A stretch of DNA of 64,000 bases from positions 100,775,319 through 100,839,318 of the forward strand of contig CP136066.1 in NCBI GenBank assembly GCA_032622095.1, in the 5' to 3' direction. Made by a program: the position numbers and the translations under genes. This DNA is from Siphonodentalium dalli. Taxonomy: Eukaryota; Mollusca; Scaphopoda; Gadilida; Siphonodentaliidae. The notes below the pieces were generated by a model. The model did no database searches, had not been told where the DNA came from, and saw only the letters and a program-made list of their open reading frames with translations. This document shows positions 46,907 to 57,539 of the stretch, in pieces. Every line of letters begins with the position of its first letter. Positions within the stretch are counted from its first letter, which is position 1.

Positions 46907-47479
46907 TTAAAGACAAAAGACAACATTTGTGGATTGAAGCTCTCGGTTGGTCTGATGATGGTATTCTGTCTCACCCACCCGACCGTCAGCTGACGCATCG
47001 ATAACAGTTCATGCAAATATTATGAATACCTTATCAATGCATAATCTGATGTTAAAAGCTACTTTACATATTTCGATGTGCAGACTTGGTACTTTCGTGT
47101 TATTTGATACTTATTATGTATTCTTGTTCTACTTTTATACCCGTTATAGTATGGTTGCACTCTAGTCAGTTATTGAATTTATATTCCTGACTCCACGTGA
47201 AAACATTCCTCTTGGGTGCTTTTATTTTACATAAGTCATTGCTTCTTTTTTTTTACTAATCCACTGTTTGATTTACTACGAGCTTTTTTATATATGATTA
47301 TGTTCTTGGTCGTGATATGGCCTAGCGGCTAAAACGACGTAAAAACCCTCAATCAATCAATCAATCAATCAAACAATTGAAATATGTTTGCCTTATTCTA
47401 CGATGCAGAAACTATAGAAACCAACAACAACAATCGAGTACATGTAGTATCCCTTTAATGTTGAGCATTTGGGGACATC

Positions 47480-47761
47480 TACATCATTAAAATACATCCT
47501 TATTGAATCATACAGTAATGCCCTAAGTAATCGACTCTTTAACTACAGCAGAATTATGGGTAACTTTTCAGGATTTAGTCGGAAATATGGCTTGTTGCCA
47601 TTCATCGGAAAGCTCTCGGCGAGAGCTTTCCCCCGAAGAATGGCAACAAGCCATATTTCCGACTAAATCCTGAAAAGTTACCCAAAATTATGATGTGGTT
47701 AAGAGGTCGATTAATTAGAGCATTACTGTACATCATTAAAATACATCCTTATTGAATCATA
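47480..47761. mobile_element. 216-bp hairpin flanked by 33-bp direct repeats
   Basis: The hairpin (47,513-47,728) has termini CAGTAATGC and GCATTACTG. Its arms are nearly complementary throughout, with a loop around TCTCGGCGAGAG near 47,620. Identical 33-bp direct repeats starting TACATCATTAAAATACATCC flank it exactly (47,480-47,512 and 47,729-47,761). The arrangement is that of an inserted element and a target duplication, but 33 bp is far longer than the usual TSD of any cut-and-paste family I know. Confidence 0.8.
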
Positions 47762-48349
47762 TCTCGAGTCAAGTGGCGAACAACACGGAACTGTGCTCAA
47801 TTATAAATCCGGAGAAAATGTGGTGTCTTCCTTTGTTGTTTACTGCGATATATCTTAGTCTACTTGAAAATAAGACCCGGACATTATTTCCCCGGAAATT
47901 TTAGCTTAGCAAAATTCCGTGTTTTACCGTACAGTTTGATATGAAATACTCACTTGTAATCTAGGAGTGACCAGATCGCTGGCATAATCTGAAAGGGACT
48001 TTTGAATTCGAATTTAAAATGTCTTGTAACCAATCGGAAGATTGAAAACAAGCGACTCACACATTCCATTGATGTGGTGATTTAAGGATTCCGGGATACC
48101 TCCTCACATATTTAGTACTGCCGCATAGAACATCACTATTTAAATATAGAAACATCCGCTATAGCAACGCTATAAATACGATACCAAGAGCAAATTCAAT
48201 ATCGCTTCAATTGTTTATATTAAGCATTATAATAGTGCCCATAGGACTTAATTTGAAAAAGGAAACTTTTGTCAACTAGAGAAAAAGTGCCGAGGTGAGC
48301 AAACCAATGTTATTTTCGAATATATTTTATCCTTTCGTTACTGGATGGA
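47762..48349. other. no gene seen
   Basis: AT-rich, no recognisable feature. Confidence 0.35.
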
Positions 48350-48545
48350 TTCTCCATCCATCCCCCGGAATACTCTCAATCAGAAGGGGAGCGACTCCTC
48401 CCCGGAATACTCTCATTAAGAAGGGAGCGATCACTCCCCCGGAATACTCTCATTCAGAAGGGGAGCGAACCGAACCCCCAGCGATCCCTCCCCGGGAATA
48501 TTCTCAATCAGACGGGTAGTCACCCCCTCCCCGGAATATTCCATA
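48350..48545 (+). repeat. minisatellite with about 37-52 bp units
   Basis: Five starts of CCCCGGRATAYTCTCAWTCA-like units, followed by GAAGGGGAGCGA, between about 48,364 and 48,540. The unit length varies. The 74-codon ORF across it is proline-rich only because of the repeat. Confidence 0.8.
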
Positions 48546-48799
48546 ACAGTGAGACGGCATCCGAAATACTGTCGGCTTACGTTCATTAACTTATGTTTTA
48601 ATGGTCGATTGCATAGACGGACGTTTGCATAAATGCAACCATCAATTGCAAGATATTTTCAACAAACAATTTATCTGTATCTATCAGGCGAAAAATCGTG
48701 AATGTCACATATCATTTTCATTGTATATAGAATCTGATCAATTATTAAGAGAAGACAAAAACTGCTGGTGTATTTATAGGCAAACTAGCATATGAATTA

Positions 48800-49630
48800 T
48801 ACTCCTTGGTGTATGATTTCATGGCTCAGGCCAACTTCAATGTGATTGGATTAACAATTTAAAAAGTACATTGCACATGTGAACAAGTTATGAGCGATAA
48901 TTGGCTATATCCATGTGTTTGTGATAATAAATGGTTTAATGGAGCTTGCAAGCGAAAAGTGTATGATATATATATATATAAATGAGTGGCTATGCCCCAG
49001 GTCGAAACATCAAGTAGGAGTGATTTTTATAAAATAATCAATCGAGAATTTGGTAGACTATTATTTATCATCATTGAGTATTCGTATTGTAACACAACTT
49101 ATGAAATTCAGGACTAGAAATCATATACTACCTATTGAAACAGGCTCATGGACAAATATATAGATGTTGCGCTAGAATTTGTAGTAAGTGTGGGAATGCA
49201 GTGGGTGATGAATACCACTTTGTCTTGATATGCGATTCTCTTACTGATATACGCAAAAAGTATATTGACGCATATTTTTATAGGAAAAAAAATGAATTTA
49301 AGTTGTACGAATCATTTAACTCTGGACATGAAAATACAAATGATGGTCTTGCACTATATATATCAAACACGCTACGGAAATGCTGTAACCACCTCGAGAG
49401 CTTACACTTGTATGTGTACATCCGGAGGGGAAATATGTGGCGACTTATACAGCATTCATGGTTATAATTGGAATCACATTTAAATAACAAAACAAAACAA
49501 AATATCATACACTTCTGCTTCCTAGCTTATTTTTGTATGTATATCACCTCATATGTTATTATCTCTTATGTCAATTGTGATAAGTAGAGATGTTAATAAA
49601 CTTGAACTTGAAACTTGAACTTGAACTTGT
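48800..49630 (+). pseudogene. second LINE family, ORF2 3' end and tail
   Basis: Near 49,100 one frame reads LMKFRTRNHILPIETG; after a one-base shift the next reads RCCARICSKCG, then GDEYHFVLIC and RKKYIDAYFY (49,135-49,467). R-x-C-x2-C with GDExHF and a later cysteine is the familiar C-terminal pattern of many invertebrate LINE ORF2 proteins. Weaker upstream similarity reaches back to about 48,800. The element ends in AATAAACTTGAACTTGAAAC and repeated ACTTGA (49,594-49,630), a simple-sequence LINE tail. Frameshifted and 5' truncated. It differs from the fragment at 5.55 kb, so it is another family. Confidence 0.75.
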
Positions 49631-49739
49631 GATTATAGGCAATAGAGAATAACGTATAGTTTATTTCCATAATGCTATATCCAAAGTGGTAGCATACAAC
49701 GATATTAATACATCTATATCTATATTTGCGAATGTCTGC

Positions 49740-51170
49740 CTGTCTCAGTTACATAAATTGACAGGGGGACTCCAAAGGGCTATAACGGGCGGTATTTATA
49801 CAAGGCGGATAACGGTCAAGATTAGACAGTTCTAAAGTGACGTTGTCGGAGTCGGGGACAGAACAGGTGGGGCACCAAAATCGATGAATGTTTTTCGTCG
49901 CCGATTTCCACCAAATTTATATATAATCATCTCTATGATATGATTATTCTAATCGTGTGGTATTAAATTATACCACAGTGTTGGCGTTCAAATCAGTGCT
50001 GGGAGGGGTAGGACAATCGATAAGAATATTTATTTCCGCCGATTTCCACCAACTTTAATAATCATCTACATGATATCTGGAGGCTAACTGTGTGGTTTAA
50101 ACATGCCAAATTGTTGCCGTTCGAGTCAATGGGTGGTGGGAGAAGGGCACCTTTAAGAATATAATACGCGGAATCTAATATTGTGGATAAAGAGGACCAA
50201 GTGGCTTCGTATGGTCCAGGTATGAGGTGAGGACAACAACATTAATAAACAATATCAATTTGTCGCCGATTTCTTCAAAATTTAATAGATCTATATTGAC
50301 ATCTCAAAGTACATATGAATTAATGGTGTACACGGTGTACGGTTTCAAGAGAGGCGCCGCCGGTCAGTGATTTGGGTTTAGGGAGGGTGTTTGGTTCAAA
50401 CTTGGCAGATTGGCCGGATATATGTATGGGCATCAGTATTGATGAAGCCATGTTGTTTCAGGGGGGATTTTTTCCGGGCACGTATGCCGGGGTGAGTGAG
50501 TGGTTGATGGGACCAACAAACAATTTTTTCCGCAATTCAAAATGTTTTTTTCCTGCAAGAATTTTGGACTGTTTTGCAATGAGGCTTAAAACACCTTATA
50601 ATGTCAATATTAACATAAATGAAAAATTTCATGATGATCAGACAAACAGAATAGCCTGTAGCCCATGCTAATGAATTGAGTTTTGAAATCAAAGATGGCC
50701 GCTGGCAGCCATGTTTTTTTTTTGGCCGAATGACCCCAAAATGACTCGTTCCTATTTACGTGTCAATGTTAACATCCATGACAAATGGTATGAACAGAAA
50801 TTCATATACAGCTGTTTACAGTGAATTTCCCCCCGCAAATCTCTGGTTTAGTGTTAAAGGGGGGGGGGGTCAAAAAAATGGTCGGAAAAATACTGCCGAA
50901 AACGGAAACAATTATGGACGCTGGGGTGGGTGGGTCCCAACAAGGGTCGAAAGGAAAAAATCAGCATACGTGCCTGAAAAAAAATTCCGACCACCCCCCC
51001 CCCCCCAACTGTTTGTTTCAGCAATTTCCTTTAAATTTATATTAGGCATTCACACGATACGAGGAATAAAAAGGTGTGGTTTTAAAATGCTAAAAGAGGC
51101 ACCCTCTGAGTTTAGGGGTGGTGTTGCGGCACCAAAAATGGATAAAACAAGAAATGTCCAATAGAAAACT
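49740..51170 (+). repeat. degenerate long-unit tandem region, no gene
   Basis: CGCCGATTTCCACCAAMTTT-like words recur near 49,900, 50,038 and, diverged, 50,262, each followed by ATAATCATCT and GTGTGGT words. Further on, ATGTCAATRTTAACATMMAT recurs near 50,600 and 50,760. G and C runs occur at about 50,862 and 50,994. The open frames of 99 and 134 codons here have no recognisable domain and cross homopolymers. Confidence 0.5.
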
Positions 51171-51289
51171 ATATCAAGTGGTTTGTTACATTTTAATGAC
51201 ACTTTGTGAATCGACTTGCTGAGATATTACTCAGGCTTTGTCCAGTGTGGAAGAATGTGACAATAGTCTACTATTATATACCGAACATT

Positions 51290-51430
51290 CCACGTCTATT
51301 GTACCATTTCATAAAATATAGCGTACGAAGTATGTACTTCTCAACTCGGGACCAATTAGTCACGATAAACAAATGTCAGTAATTATGCCAATATTTATCG
51401 TTGCATTATAATCCATGCACGAATATGAGT
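51290..51430 (+). repeat. dispersed repeat, partner at 40.74-41.0 kb
   Basis: GGACCAATTAGTCACGATAA and following words align with the block near 40,835. Confidence 0.55.
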
Positions 51431-51589
51431 GACGTTTTGTGTTGCCCAATTGCGTATAAGATTTATGAGAATAAAGAGGTCGCCAACCCCATTCCGGAAT
51501 AGTAAACCAGTTCACCATCTCGCGACAGGTACCACCTTAAAATCTCTAATAGTGCCTTGAGCTATATAATTATCCAACTGGTGTACCTC

Positions 51590-51900
51590 AAGTTTTCCAA
51601 ATGTTAGACATTTCAAACAGGGACACCATATATGGTTGAACAATTTCCAACTGATTGCCATTTTAATCCAAAATGTTGATCAAAATTAGGTAATACATCT
51701 GTGCAACTGTTTGTAACATCATTGGCATTAAATTTACTTTTGTTCAATTGTGCAATCCCAATATAATATTCGTGTGGATATAGTGGACAAATGTATTTTA
51801 TCTCGCCTTACACGACGCTATCCCTTATACAATTCAATTCAACACGAATAATTATATATCTGCACTCACCTATTCAGTTTGATGTATGTACAATGATGTG
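51590..51900 (+). repeat. element copy upstream of IL-17 B
   Basis: About 270 bp align in the same direction with 34,930-35,205, including CAATTTCCAACTGA, AAAATGTTGAT, TTCAATTGTGC and ATTCAGTTTG words. It ends only about 55 bp before the splice acceptor, so it lies in the presumed 5'UTR intron of gene B. Confidence 0.7.
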
Positions 51901-51950
51901 GTAAAAATCTTCTCGCCACAGTGTATAATTTTTAAACTATTCCTGTATTC

Positions 51951-51955
51951 GCAGA
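51951..51955 (+). other. 3' splice acceptor before IL-17 B
   Basis: TATTCCTGTATTCGCAG ends at 51,954; the exon then reads ATAAGAG and ATG at 51,962. The position matches the acceptor of gene A. Confidence 0.65.
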
Positions 51956-51961
51956 TAAGAG

Positions 51962-52582
51962 ATGAATTTCAAGAAGTTAATTTTTGGCGTGATCGCTGTC
52001 ATTGCATGTGGGATCAGTGATATAGTTGCTACCCCACTTACCCCACTTCCCATGTGCAACGAACCAAACGACTTGACCATACGCTACCAAGAATTAATAG
52101 ATGGTATGGGCGGTAGCCAGTTTTTATTACCAGAAGCTCATGCAGATATCGAGGATATCACATCCAGAGAAAGCGTGGAGCGGTTGGAAAGGCAGAGCCA
52201 AGAGGCCATGGATGCGCATGGTGGCTGTCCAAATGCCACGCGGACAGGGGAACATGACCCAATATACACTCGGTCGTCTTGCCGATGGTTCTACATAGTG
52301 CATATCGACCAGAACAGGTTCCCGAAATACATAGCTGAGGCATCGAGATCGGCTGGTTGTACAAGTTGCATAGGTGGTAATTCTAACCTCTCGTGTGAGG
52401 CGATCAGAATGGAGTTGCCGATCTTACGCAGAATGAATGTTCCATGCGACAATGGTTTTTACAGATATGAGATCACCACAAAGTCGATTAGGGTGGGTTA
52501 TACCTGCGCACGCAAACGACAAGAAATAGCAACCACACAAGCACCCAACACTGCGGCCAACGAAATGCCTTCCTCGGATTAA
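51962..52582 (+). CDS. IL-17-like secreted cytokine B
   Basis: Predicted 206-residue secreted IL-17-family cytokine, paralogous to the minus-strand gene at 33.1-33.7 kb. Signal peptide at about 1-23. A less conserved linker contains TIRYQELIDG and SRESVERL, also found in A. The IL-17 domain follows: CP at 89-90, CRWFYIV at 107-113, RFPKYIAEA at 119-127, C133 and C136, C145, ILRR at 154-157, C162 and VGYTC at 178-182. As in A, the first cysteine of the VGCTC signature is tyrosine, and the EA-x-C cysteine of many invertebrate members is lacking. The C-terminal tail after 184 is polar and Thr/Ala/Pro-rich and differs from A, in line with a fast-evolving end. Single uninterrupted coding exon. The two genes point away from each other about 18 kb apart. 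Confidence 0.9.
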   Translation: MNFKKLIFGVIAVIACGISDIVATPLTPLPMCNEPNDLTIRYQELIDGMGGSQFLLPEAHADIEDITSRESVERLERQSQEAMDAHGGCPNATRTGEHDPIYTRSSCRWFYIVHIDQNRFPKYIAEASRSAGCTSCIGGNSNLSCEAIRMELPILRRMNVPCDNGFYRYEITTKSIRVGYTCARKRQEIATTQAPNTAANEMPSSD

Positions 52583-53160
52583 AGGTACACAATCCGATTC
52601 GATGGTCACCGTATCATCATATTCCAACTACACCAATATTTCTTCAAACGACGCTTTCTGGTTATCAGAATCGATGAATTACCAACAAATAATGGAAACC
52701 ACGGTCAACTCTTGTGCACAAATTTTCAAAACATGTAATACATCAACATTTTGAACAACGCAATTTGGTATCGAGAGTATGTCGGTCGGCTCGTCAAATA
52801 TTTGCCAGGCCGCCAAATATTACAGGTGGTGAAAAAAAAATTAACAATCGATATCTGATAACTCTGAGCTTTGATGGGTGGGTTCCTCGACTCGAATCAA
52901 GTATTTGTTTACCCCCGAAGCCACATAAATAGTAACTTAGGACATTGTCTAAATGTCATTAATTGATCTACATAGACAATAAACTTGAGGAGCGTTAATT
53001 CCGATTATGTATATGTAATAATGAAGCAGATATATTGAAGGGATTTGAGTCAAGACATGCTTAGGTCGTATACAAATCAGAACTTAGAATGATCTAGAAA
53101 GTTCAATTGGACATAGAATCAAGTTTTGCACGAATCCATACATTAATTTCACAATTTTGT
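52583..53160 (+). other. 3' flank of IL-17 B
   Basis: AATAAA at 52,978-52,983 is a candidate poly(A) signal about 400 bp past the stop. Part of the flank (52,735-53,010) is the dispersed repeat also found inverted at 640-920. About 53,095-53,150 (words CAAGTTTTGCA and GAATCCATAC) matches, in reverse, 32,945-33,015 just past the end of gene A, so 3' flanking homology is shared by both cytokine genes. Confidence 0.55.
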
Positions 53161-53279
53161 TTTACCGAACCAAGAATTTTTCGAGAAGTAAGGTGAAATC
53201 TCTTAAAGTTATCATATTTATCGTCATTGCATACTAAAATGAAATATTACATCTGGAGAAGATAAAACATAATTTAAAT

Positions 53280-53400
53280 ACATTTAAAGCCAAATGGCGG
53301 TTTGTGCTCCAATTTACGCCCAATAATATTCGCTTTTGAATTGTTCCCGGTATTGAAATAGGTCGATATAATAAATACTCGAACTACCTTTCTATGGGCA
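53280..53400 (-). repeat. dispersed repeat, inverted partner at 61.56-61.68 kb
   Basis: AAATGGCGGTTTGTGCTCCAA, through ATAATATTC, to GAACTACCTTTCTA is the reverse complement of the block at about 61,563-61,680, which contains GGAGCGCAAACCGCCATGTG. Confidence 0.6.
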
Positions 53401-53477
53401 TTATATGTCACACAAAGGCACAGTGACGTCATAAACGGGCATTATATGTCACACAAAGGCGCAGTGACGTCATAAAT
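53396..53477 (+). promoter_or_regulatory. 41-bp tandem duplication with two CRE palindromes
   Basis: Two units starting GGGCATTATATGTCACAC at 53,396 and 53,437 each contain a perfect TGACGTCA (53,424-53,431 and 53,465-53,472), the full CREB/ATF site. They lie about 0.85 kb downstream of IL-17 B. Regulatory use is inferred; a chance CRE copied by tandem duplication is equally possible. Confidence 0.45.
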
Positions 53478-53494
53478 CGTGCAACATATTTACC

Positions 53495-53608
53495 GTGACA
53501 TTGTAAGCCAGTGCATTTTCGTGTATATGCGAGGCTCCCTATAAGATAATTCACTGACACATGATTTGTAAGGCTGTACCAGCGCATCTCCTGTCATGAA
53601 ACGGTTAA
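53495..53608 (-). mobile_element. decayed palindromic MITE fragment
   Basis: Ends with CTCCTGTCATGAAACGGTTAA, the complement of the CCTTTCCATGACGGGAG end at 55,211 apart from a few substitutions. It contains half of a palindrome (GCCAGTGCATTTTCGTGTAT, GCGAGGCTCCCTATAAG). The left end is missing. Confidence 0.5.
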
Positions 53609-53915
53609 TCGTCATTTTTACCTGTGCATGACGAAATGATCGCGACAATCCACATAAGCATCCGCCAGTTTTACTTTGAAGATGAGTACACTTGATCAAC
53701 AATGATAAACTCCTTATTATCGTCGGATTATGGGTAACGAAAACATGGTCGCTCTTTATTTGAGACGGTCATTAGAATTTTTCCCAAGTTGTCCAACATT
53801 CAAAACATATTACAATTCCCCCAGCTTGAAAGTGGAGTCGATATCTGGGCCGTCAGAACTTCATATTAATGGGTTCATTGGCACGATTTATGGTGTTCTG
53901 TACACTGAAAATCTT

Positions 53916-54518
53916 GTTGACTAAAGTCTCTACTCAACACTTTGAGTGATAATTGTTGAGCGGTTTGTATTCAACGGTTAGGCAAATCGTTACTCAACCG
54001 TTGAGTACAAACCGCTCAACAATGACAAACCAGGATATCTTTCGGATTTAATCAACACGTTGATTAAACGTTCTAGGAACAGTAATTCTATTTAAAACAC
54101 TGTGCATATATAATGGTAGTCATTTGGATCTACAAATGCAAAATTGAGATGGGAGGAGATGGCCGATAGGTATGTCAGAACCTCATAAGTTCATTGTCTC
54201 ATTATAGAGTAAACATTTTGAAGCCGCGGTGCTAATTTCATGGACACAATAAACAACCGTTATCGGATACCATATCGGGAACTTCATAAATTTCTCGATA
54301 TTTCCAAATCTGATACAGTCGCTGATTCTGGATATATCATTCAGTTCAGCCCAATAAATATTCCTAGCCGACCACTTTTCTAAACTAAGAAAGCAACATT
54401 TTCTAGTTAACTGTTGGGCAAAATAAATCGGATGTTGAGCGATTTCACTTTCAGTGTTGAGTAAAAAAAATTAATCAACTCGTTGAGTAGAAATAATTTA
54501 CTCAACACTTTAGTCAAC
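53916..54518. mobile_element. possible MITE with GTTGACTAAAGT ends
   Basis: Inverted termini GTTGACTAAAGT (53,916) and ACTTTAGTCAAC (54,507-54,518) bound about 603 bp. The interior holds many TTGAGTA/TACTCAAC words in both orientations and a hairpin at about 53,953-54,026 (TTGTTGAGCGGTTTGTA against TACAAACCGCTCAACAA). No TSD is clear. Confidence 0.45.
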
Positions 54519-54722
54519 GTTTCTTGGTGGTATAGTAATTGTTGAGTAAAATCAACGAGATTATCAGGTTAGTATCGTATACGTACCAATGGATGTGCTG
54601 TTAAATCTGACCGTGGTTCTTTATATTCAGTCATATATTGAAAATATAATCCATGCGTTGTTACTGTTCTCGAAGCATATTTTAAATAATCTTTATCTCT
54701 TCCTGGTAGCATTTCCAACAAC

Positions 54723-54802
54723 ATGAACAAAAACAACAACAACGCCAACGACGACAACAACAACAGCAACAACAACAGCAACAACAACAACAACGACAAA
54801 AC
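54723..54802 (+). repeat. (AAC)n microsatellite
   Basis: Interrupted AAC/GAC/AGC triplets. The Asn-rich and Val/Leu-rich frames crossing it are not genes. Confidence 0.85.
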
Positions 54803-55210
54803 AGCAGCAACACCAACGACCACACAGACAGTTATATTCAATCTCTGTTCTAGGCACGTTTCGACTGCTATTATAAAAAAAAGACAGAAGAGAACCATCT
54901 ACTAGCTGTTGCACATATTTCACTTAAAAGCTGTTCAAAATATATATTGCTAATAAAATTTAAATGTAAATTTCTATAATTTGTCATATATAGTTTCTGT
55001 CCAGATTCATAGAAAATAATTGGAGAAAATTAATTTTTCCTCGTGACAGAATCTCGTGTTGGTTGTTCTTTCTGACAAACTTAATAGTTTATACCCTGAA
55101 ATATGTGCAAAAAGTTAAGGGACGAGATACACCATCTTTAATAAACATGTCAAAATGGCGTCCCATTTTATGATAATCACACAGGTACAATCGTGTATAT
55201 CATCGTTTAA

Positions 55211-55460
55211 CCTTTCCATGACGGGAGCTGCGCTGGTGCAGCATTAAATATCATGTACCAGTGCATTCCCTTATATATGCGAGGCTCCCTTATGGAGCCT
55301 CGAACATATAAGAACTTCCACTGGATTACAAGATCAAGGTAAATATTATTAGGCCAAATTATTTTCTTATATATGTGAGGCTCCTTGTTGGAGACTCTTA
55401 TATATACGAGAATGCATTGGCACAGGGTTTTCTCAAAATATCAGGAAGCTCTTGAAATGG
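55211..55460 (+). mobile_element. TTAA-flanked palindromic MITE, copy 5
   Basis: 250 bp between TTAA at 55,207-55,210 and 55,461-55,464. Left end CCTTTCCATGACGGGAGC, right end GAGCTCTTGAAATGG-like and partly complementary. Palindromes at about 55,258-55,326 and 55,352-55,421 carry mutations in the stems (for example GAACATATAAG). This is an older relative of the 43.9 kb copy. Confidence 0.65.
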
Positions 55461-55715
55461 TTAAAATGACGTCGAAAATCTCAATCGAACATATCACCAT
55501 ATTCACCTCCGCTTATCTAAGCACATATACATGTATATCAACATGTGTAAAATTATACAGGTCAAACATGATTATCAAATTTTAATTTAGCATTAAAGTG
55601 ATGTGAAACACTCCGGTAGGGTGATCAAATATAGAAATGGAAAATAATCTTGTTCAAAGTAGTTAATTTTACAATAGTATATCTAAATTGACACCACACA
55701 CCGTCATTCTAATTA

Positions 55716-55910
55716 TTAATTAAATGCAGTGACTCTCGATGGTGAAATCGTTTTCATCAGTTTATTGGCGATAGATGCGTCCCGAATCGAGTAGTAAATA
55801 TTTACAATTGAGGGTAGTTCAGATGATGTTTTCTTTGGAGTGGTACGGTCGATTTGCTTCAGATTTTCGGCGGTGTTAGTAGAATGTTGCATTCTTCCAA
55901 TTGACATAGT
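55716..55910 (-). pseudogene. LINE-like 3' fragment, inverted partner of 56.5 kb
   Basis: The minus-strand frame reads SIVNIYYSIRDASI, related to the plus-strand frame at about 56,590-56,640 (STSRFATQLSAI in one frame, IYFSIRDATI-like in another). The two segments form an inverted pair separated by about 600 bp. That the sequence derives from the C-terminus of a LINE ORF2 is inferred from its partner. Confidence 0.4.
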
Positions 55911-56244
55911 GCCTGATTACTAACTTATCAGTTTCACGCACCTGAACAAGTACATAATATGTTCACAAACCTGGCAATTAACTTTACCAGGCAATTCATC
56001 CCAGATGTGTATAAATTGGACATTTTGAATGACAAACTTCTGAAATACCATGACTACATATATATCTCTACGATTAGTGTTACCTATGATTGGCCCTTGA
56101 AATGTCGCGTATATGGTTTCGTGACTGATTACTGCCATATATGTATATGTAAAGGCTAACAGCTGGTCAAATGTCACTTTAACAATCACTTGTGAAATTA
56201 CAGAGATCTCATCAATTCTGAGGTGAACTGTGGTTAACTTGGAA

Positions 56245-56665
56245 TTTTATAAACAGGTTCGCGTTCGTATTCTAGGACTTCGTGCTGATTACCCAAATAT
56301 TGCTACGTAAATGTTCCATTGTGTGAACAAAGCTCAGACGTGCACATATTCAGTGTTTTTCACCAACGATACCAAATTGATTGCCCGTGTGGTTATCGTT
56401 TCTCTTGCCTTTACAATCACATTGTTATTAAAGACATATTATGGACTTGTTCGGCTGCGTTAACCTGTTAAGTTAGTATTCAGGCAATATACCAACAGGA
56501 AGAATGTAACATTCTACTACATCGCCGAAGATCCAAAGCAAATCGACCGTACCACTCCATAGAAAACCTCATCTGAACTACGCTCAATTGTAAATATCTA
56601 CTTCTCGATTCGCGACGCAACTATCTGCGATATAGTCATGTGAGCGATTTCGCCATCGAAAGTCA
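56245..56665 (+). pseudogene. third LINE family, ORF2 C-terminal fragment
   Basis: One frame reads QIDCPCGYRFSCLYNHIVIK and continues DILWTC (about 56,365-56,460). C-x-C-G followed by an H and a later C is the pattern near the end of several LINE ORF2 proteins. The following 160 bp are inverted at 55,722-55,900. Stops and shifts abound. Confidence 0.45.
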
Positions 56666-57536
56666 CTGAATTAAATTAATATATAATAATGACGGCGTGT
56701 GTTGTCAGTTTGGATTTAATATCTGTAAAAATAACTAATTTGAGCAAGATTATCCTCCATTTCTATCTGATCAGCCCTACTGGAGTGTTTCACATCACTT
56801 TAATGAGAGAGGCTCACATGTATGTTACAAGAACTGGTTCCCCAATCCATTGGCTTTATGTTATATTATGCTTATGCATCAACATATTGAAATCCAATCT
56901 AGTTTACCCCTTACATTACTCGCTACTTAATTACACACACCCCTGGTCAAGTGGTCCTGCTAATGTGTTGTGATGCGGTTGGGTCCAACTGAATTGCTAT
57001 GATGTTGTTAGGGCAAACTGACGCTGTTAACAAGAAGTAGCGTTATATTTTTGAATTAGTCTTTTTCGCGTTGTTGTGGTAATCTGAACATATTCAGGAA
57101 AAGCCATTATGCGTATCAAACATTCAAAAACATATTTATTGCGAAATATTTTTAATACTGGTGGTAATAGTTATTCAAATCGACTATAATCAAGATAGTT
57201 ATTCACGTCGTTTAGAAACACCAGCGCAGGCATTATCGTATTTTCTCAAAAATATATATGTTCTTGAATGTTTCATACACACACTGTTTTTTTCTGAAAT
57301 CGCTCATTAGCCAAATACCGCGAACATGACAACTTTAGAACAAATAACGGTACTTTTTCGTAACGACATCAGTTTGCCCTACCCACACCATAGAAAGTCA
57401 GCAGGACCACCAACAACATAGCATATTAGCAGGACTACTTGACCAGTGGTGATACCATTATGCTAAATATGTATTCAGGGTTCCATACCTCCTGTTACAA
57501 CAACGATTTGAAACAAATAACTTATCCCGTCGATAC
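56666..57536. other. no gene seen
   Basis: An ORF of 94 codons at 56,689-56,973 starts hydrophobic but has no recognisable domain, acceptor or partner. I would not call it. Confidence 0.35.
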
Positions 57537-57539
57537 TTA

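Larger units (their letters stand above)
44444..47374 (+). mobile_element. LINE with ORF1 but no ORF2, interrupted by two transposons
   Basis: It begins with a GC-richer leader (GCCCCGTGGTAGAATAGGCA onward), continues with ORF1 pieces and ends with a 3' region whose last bases are GACGTAAAAACCC plus (CAAT)n at 47,350-47,374. No endonuclease or reverse transcriptase sequence remains, so ORF2 was deleted or this is a short non-autonomous derivative. A hAT-type element (45,185-46,178) sits within ORF1 and a TTAA element (46,514-46,906) after it. The leader's AGAATAGGCATACC and GGCAAGAATCCC words faintly resemble tRNA A and B boxes. Confidence 0.7.

Noticed and set aside
50372-51164. ORFs of 99 and 134 codons
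   Set aside because: They cross G and C homopolymers and degenerate tandem units, and have no domain.
54569-54923. Val/Leu-rich frames suggesting a membrane protein
   Set aside because: They are the complement of the (AAC)n microsatellite.
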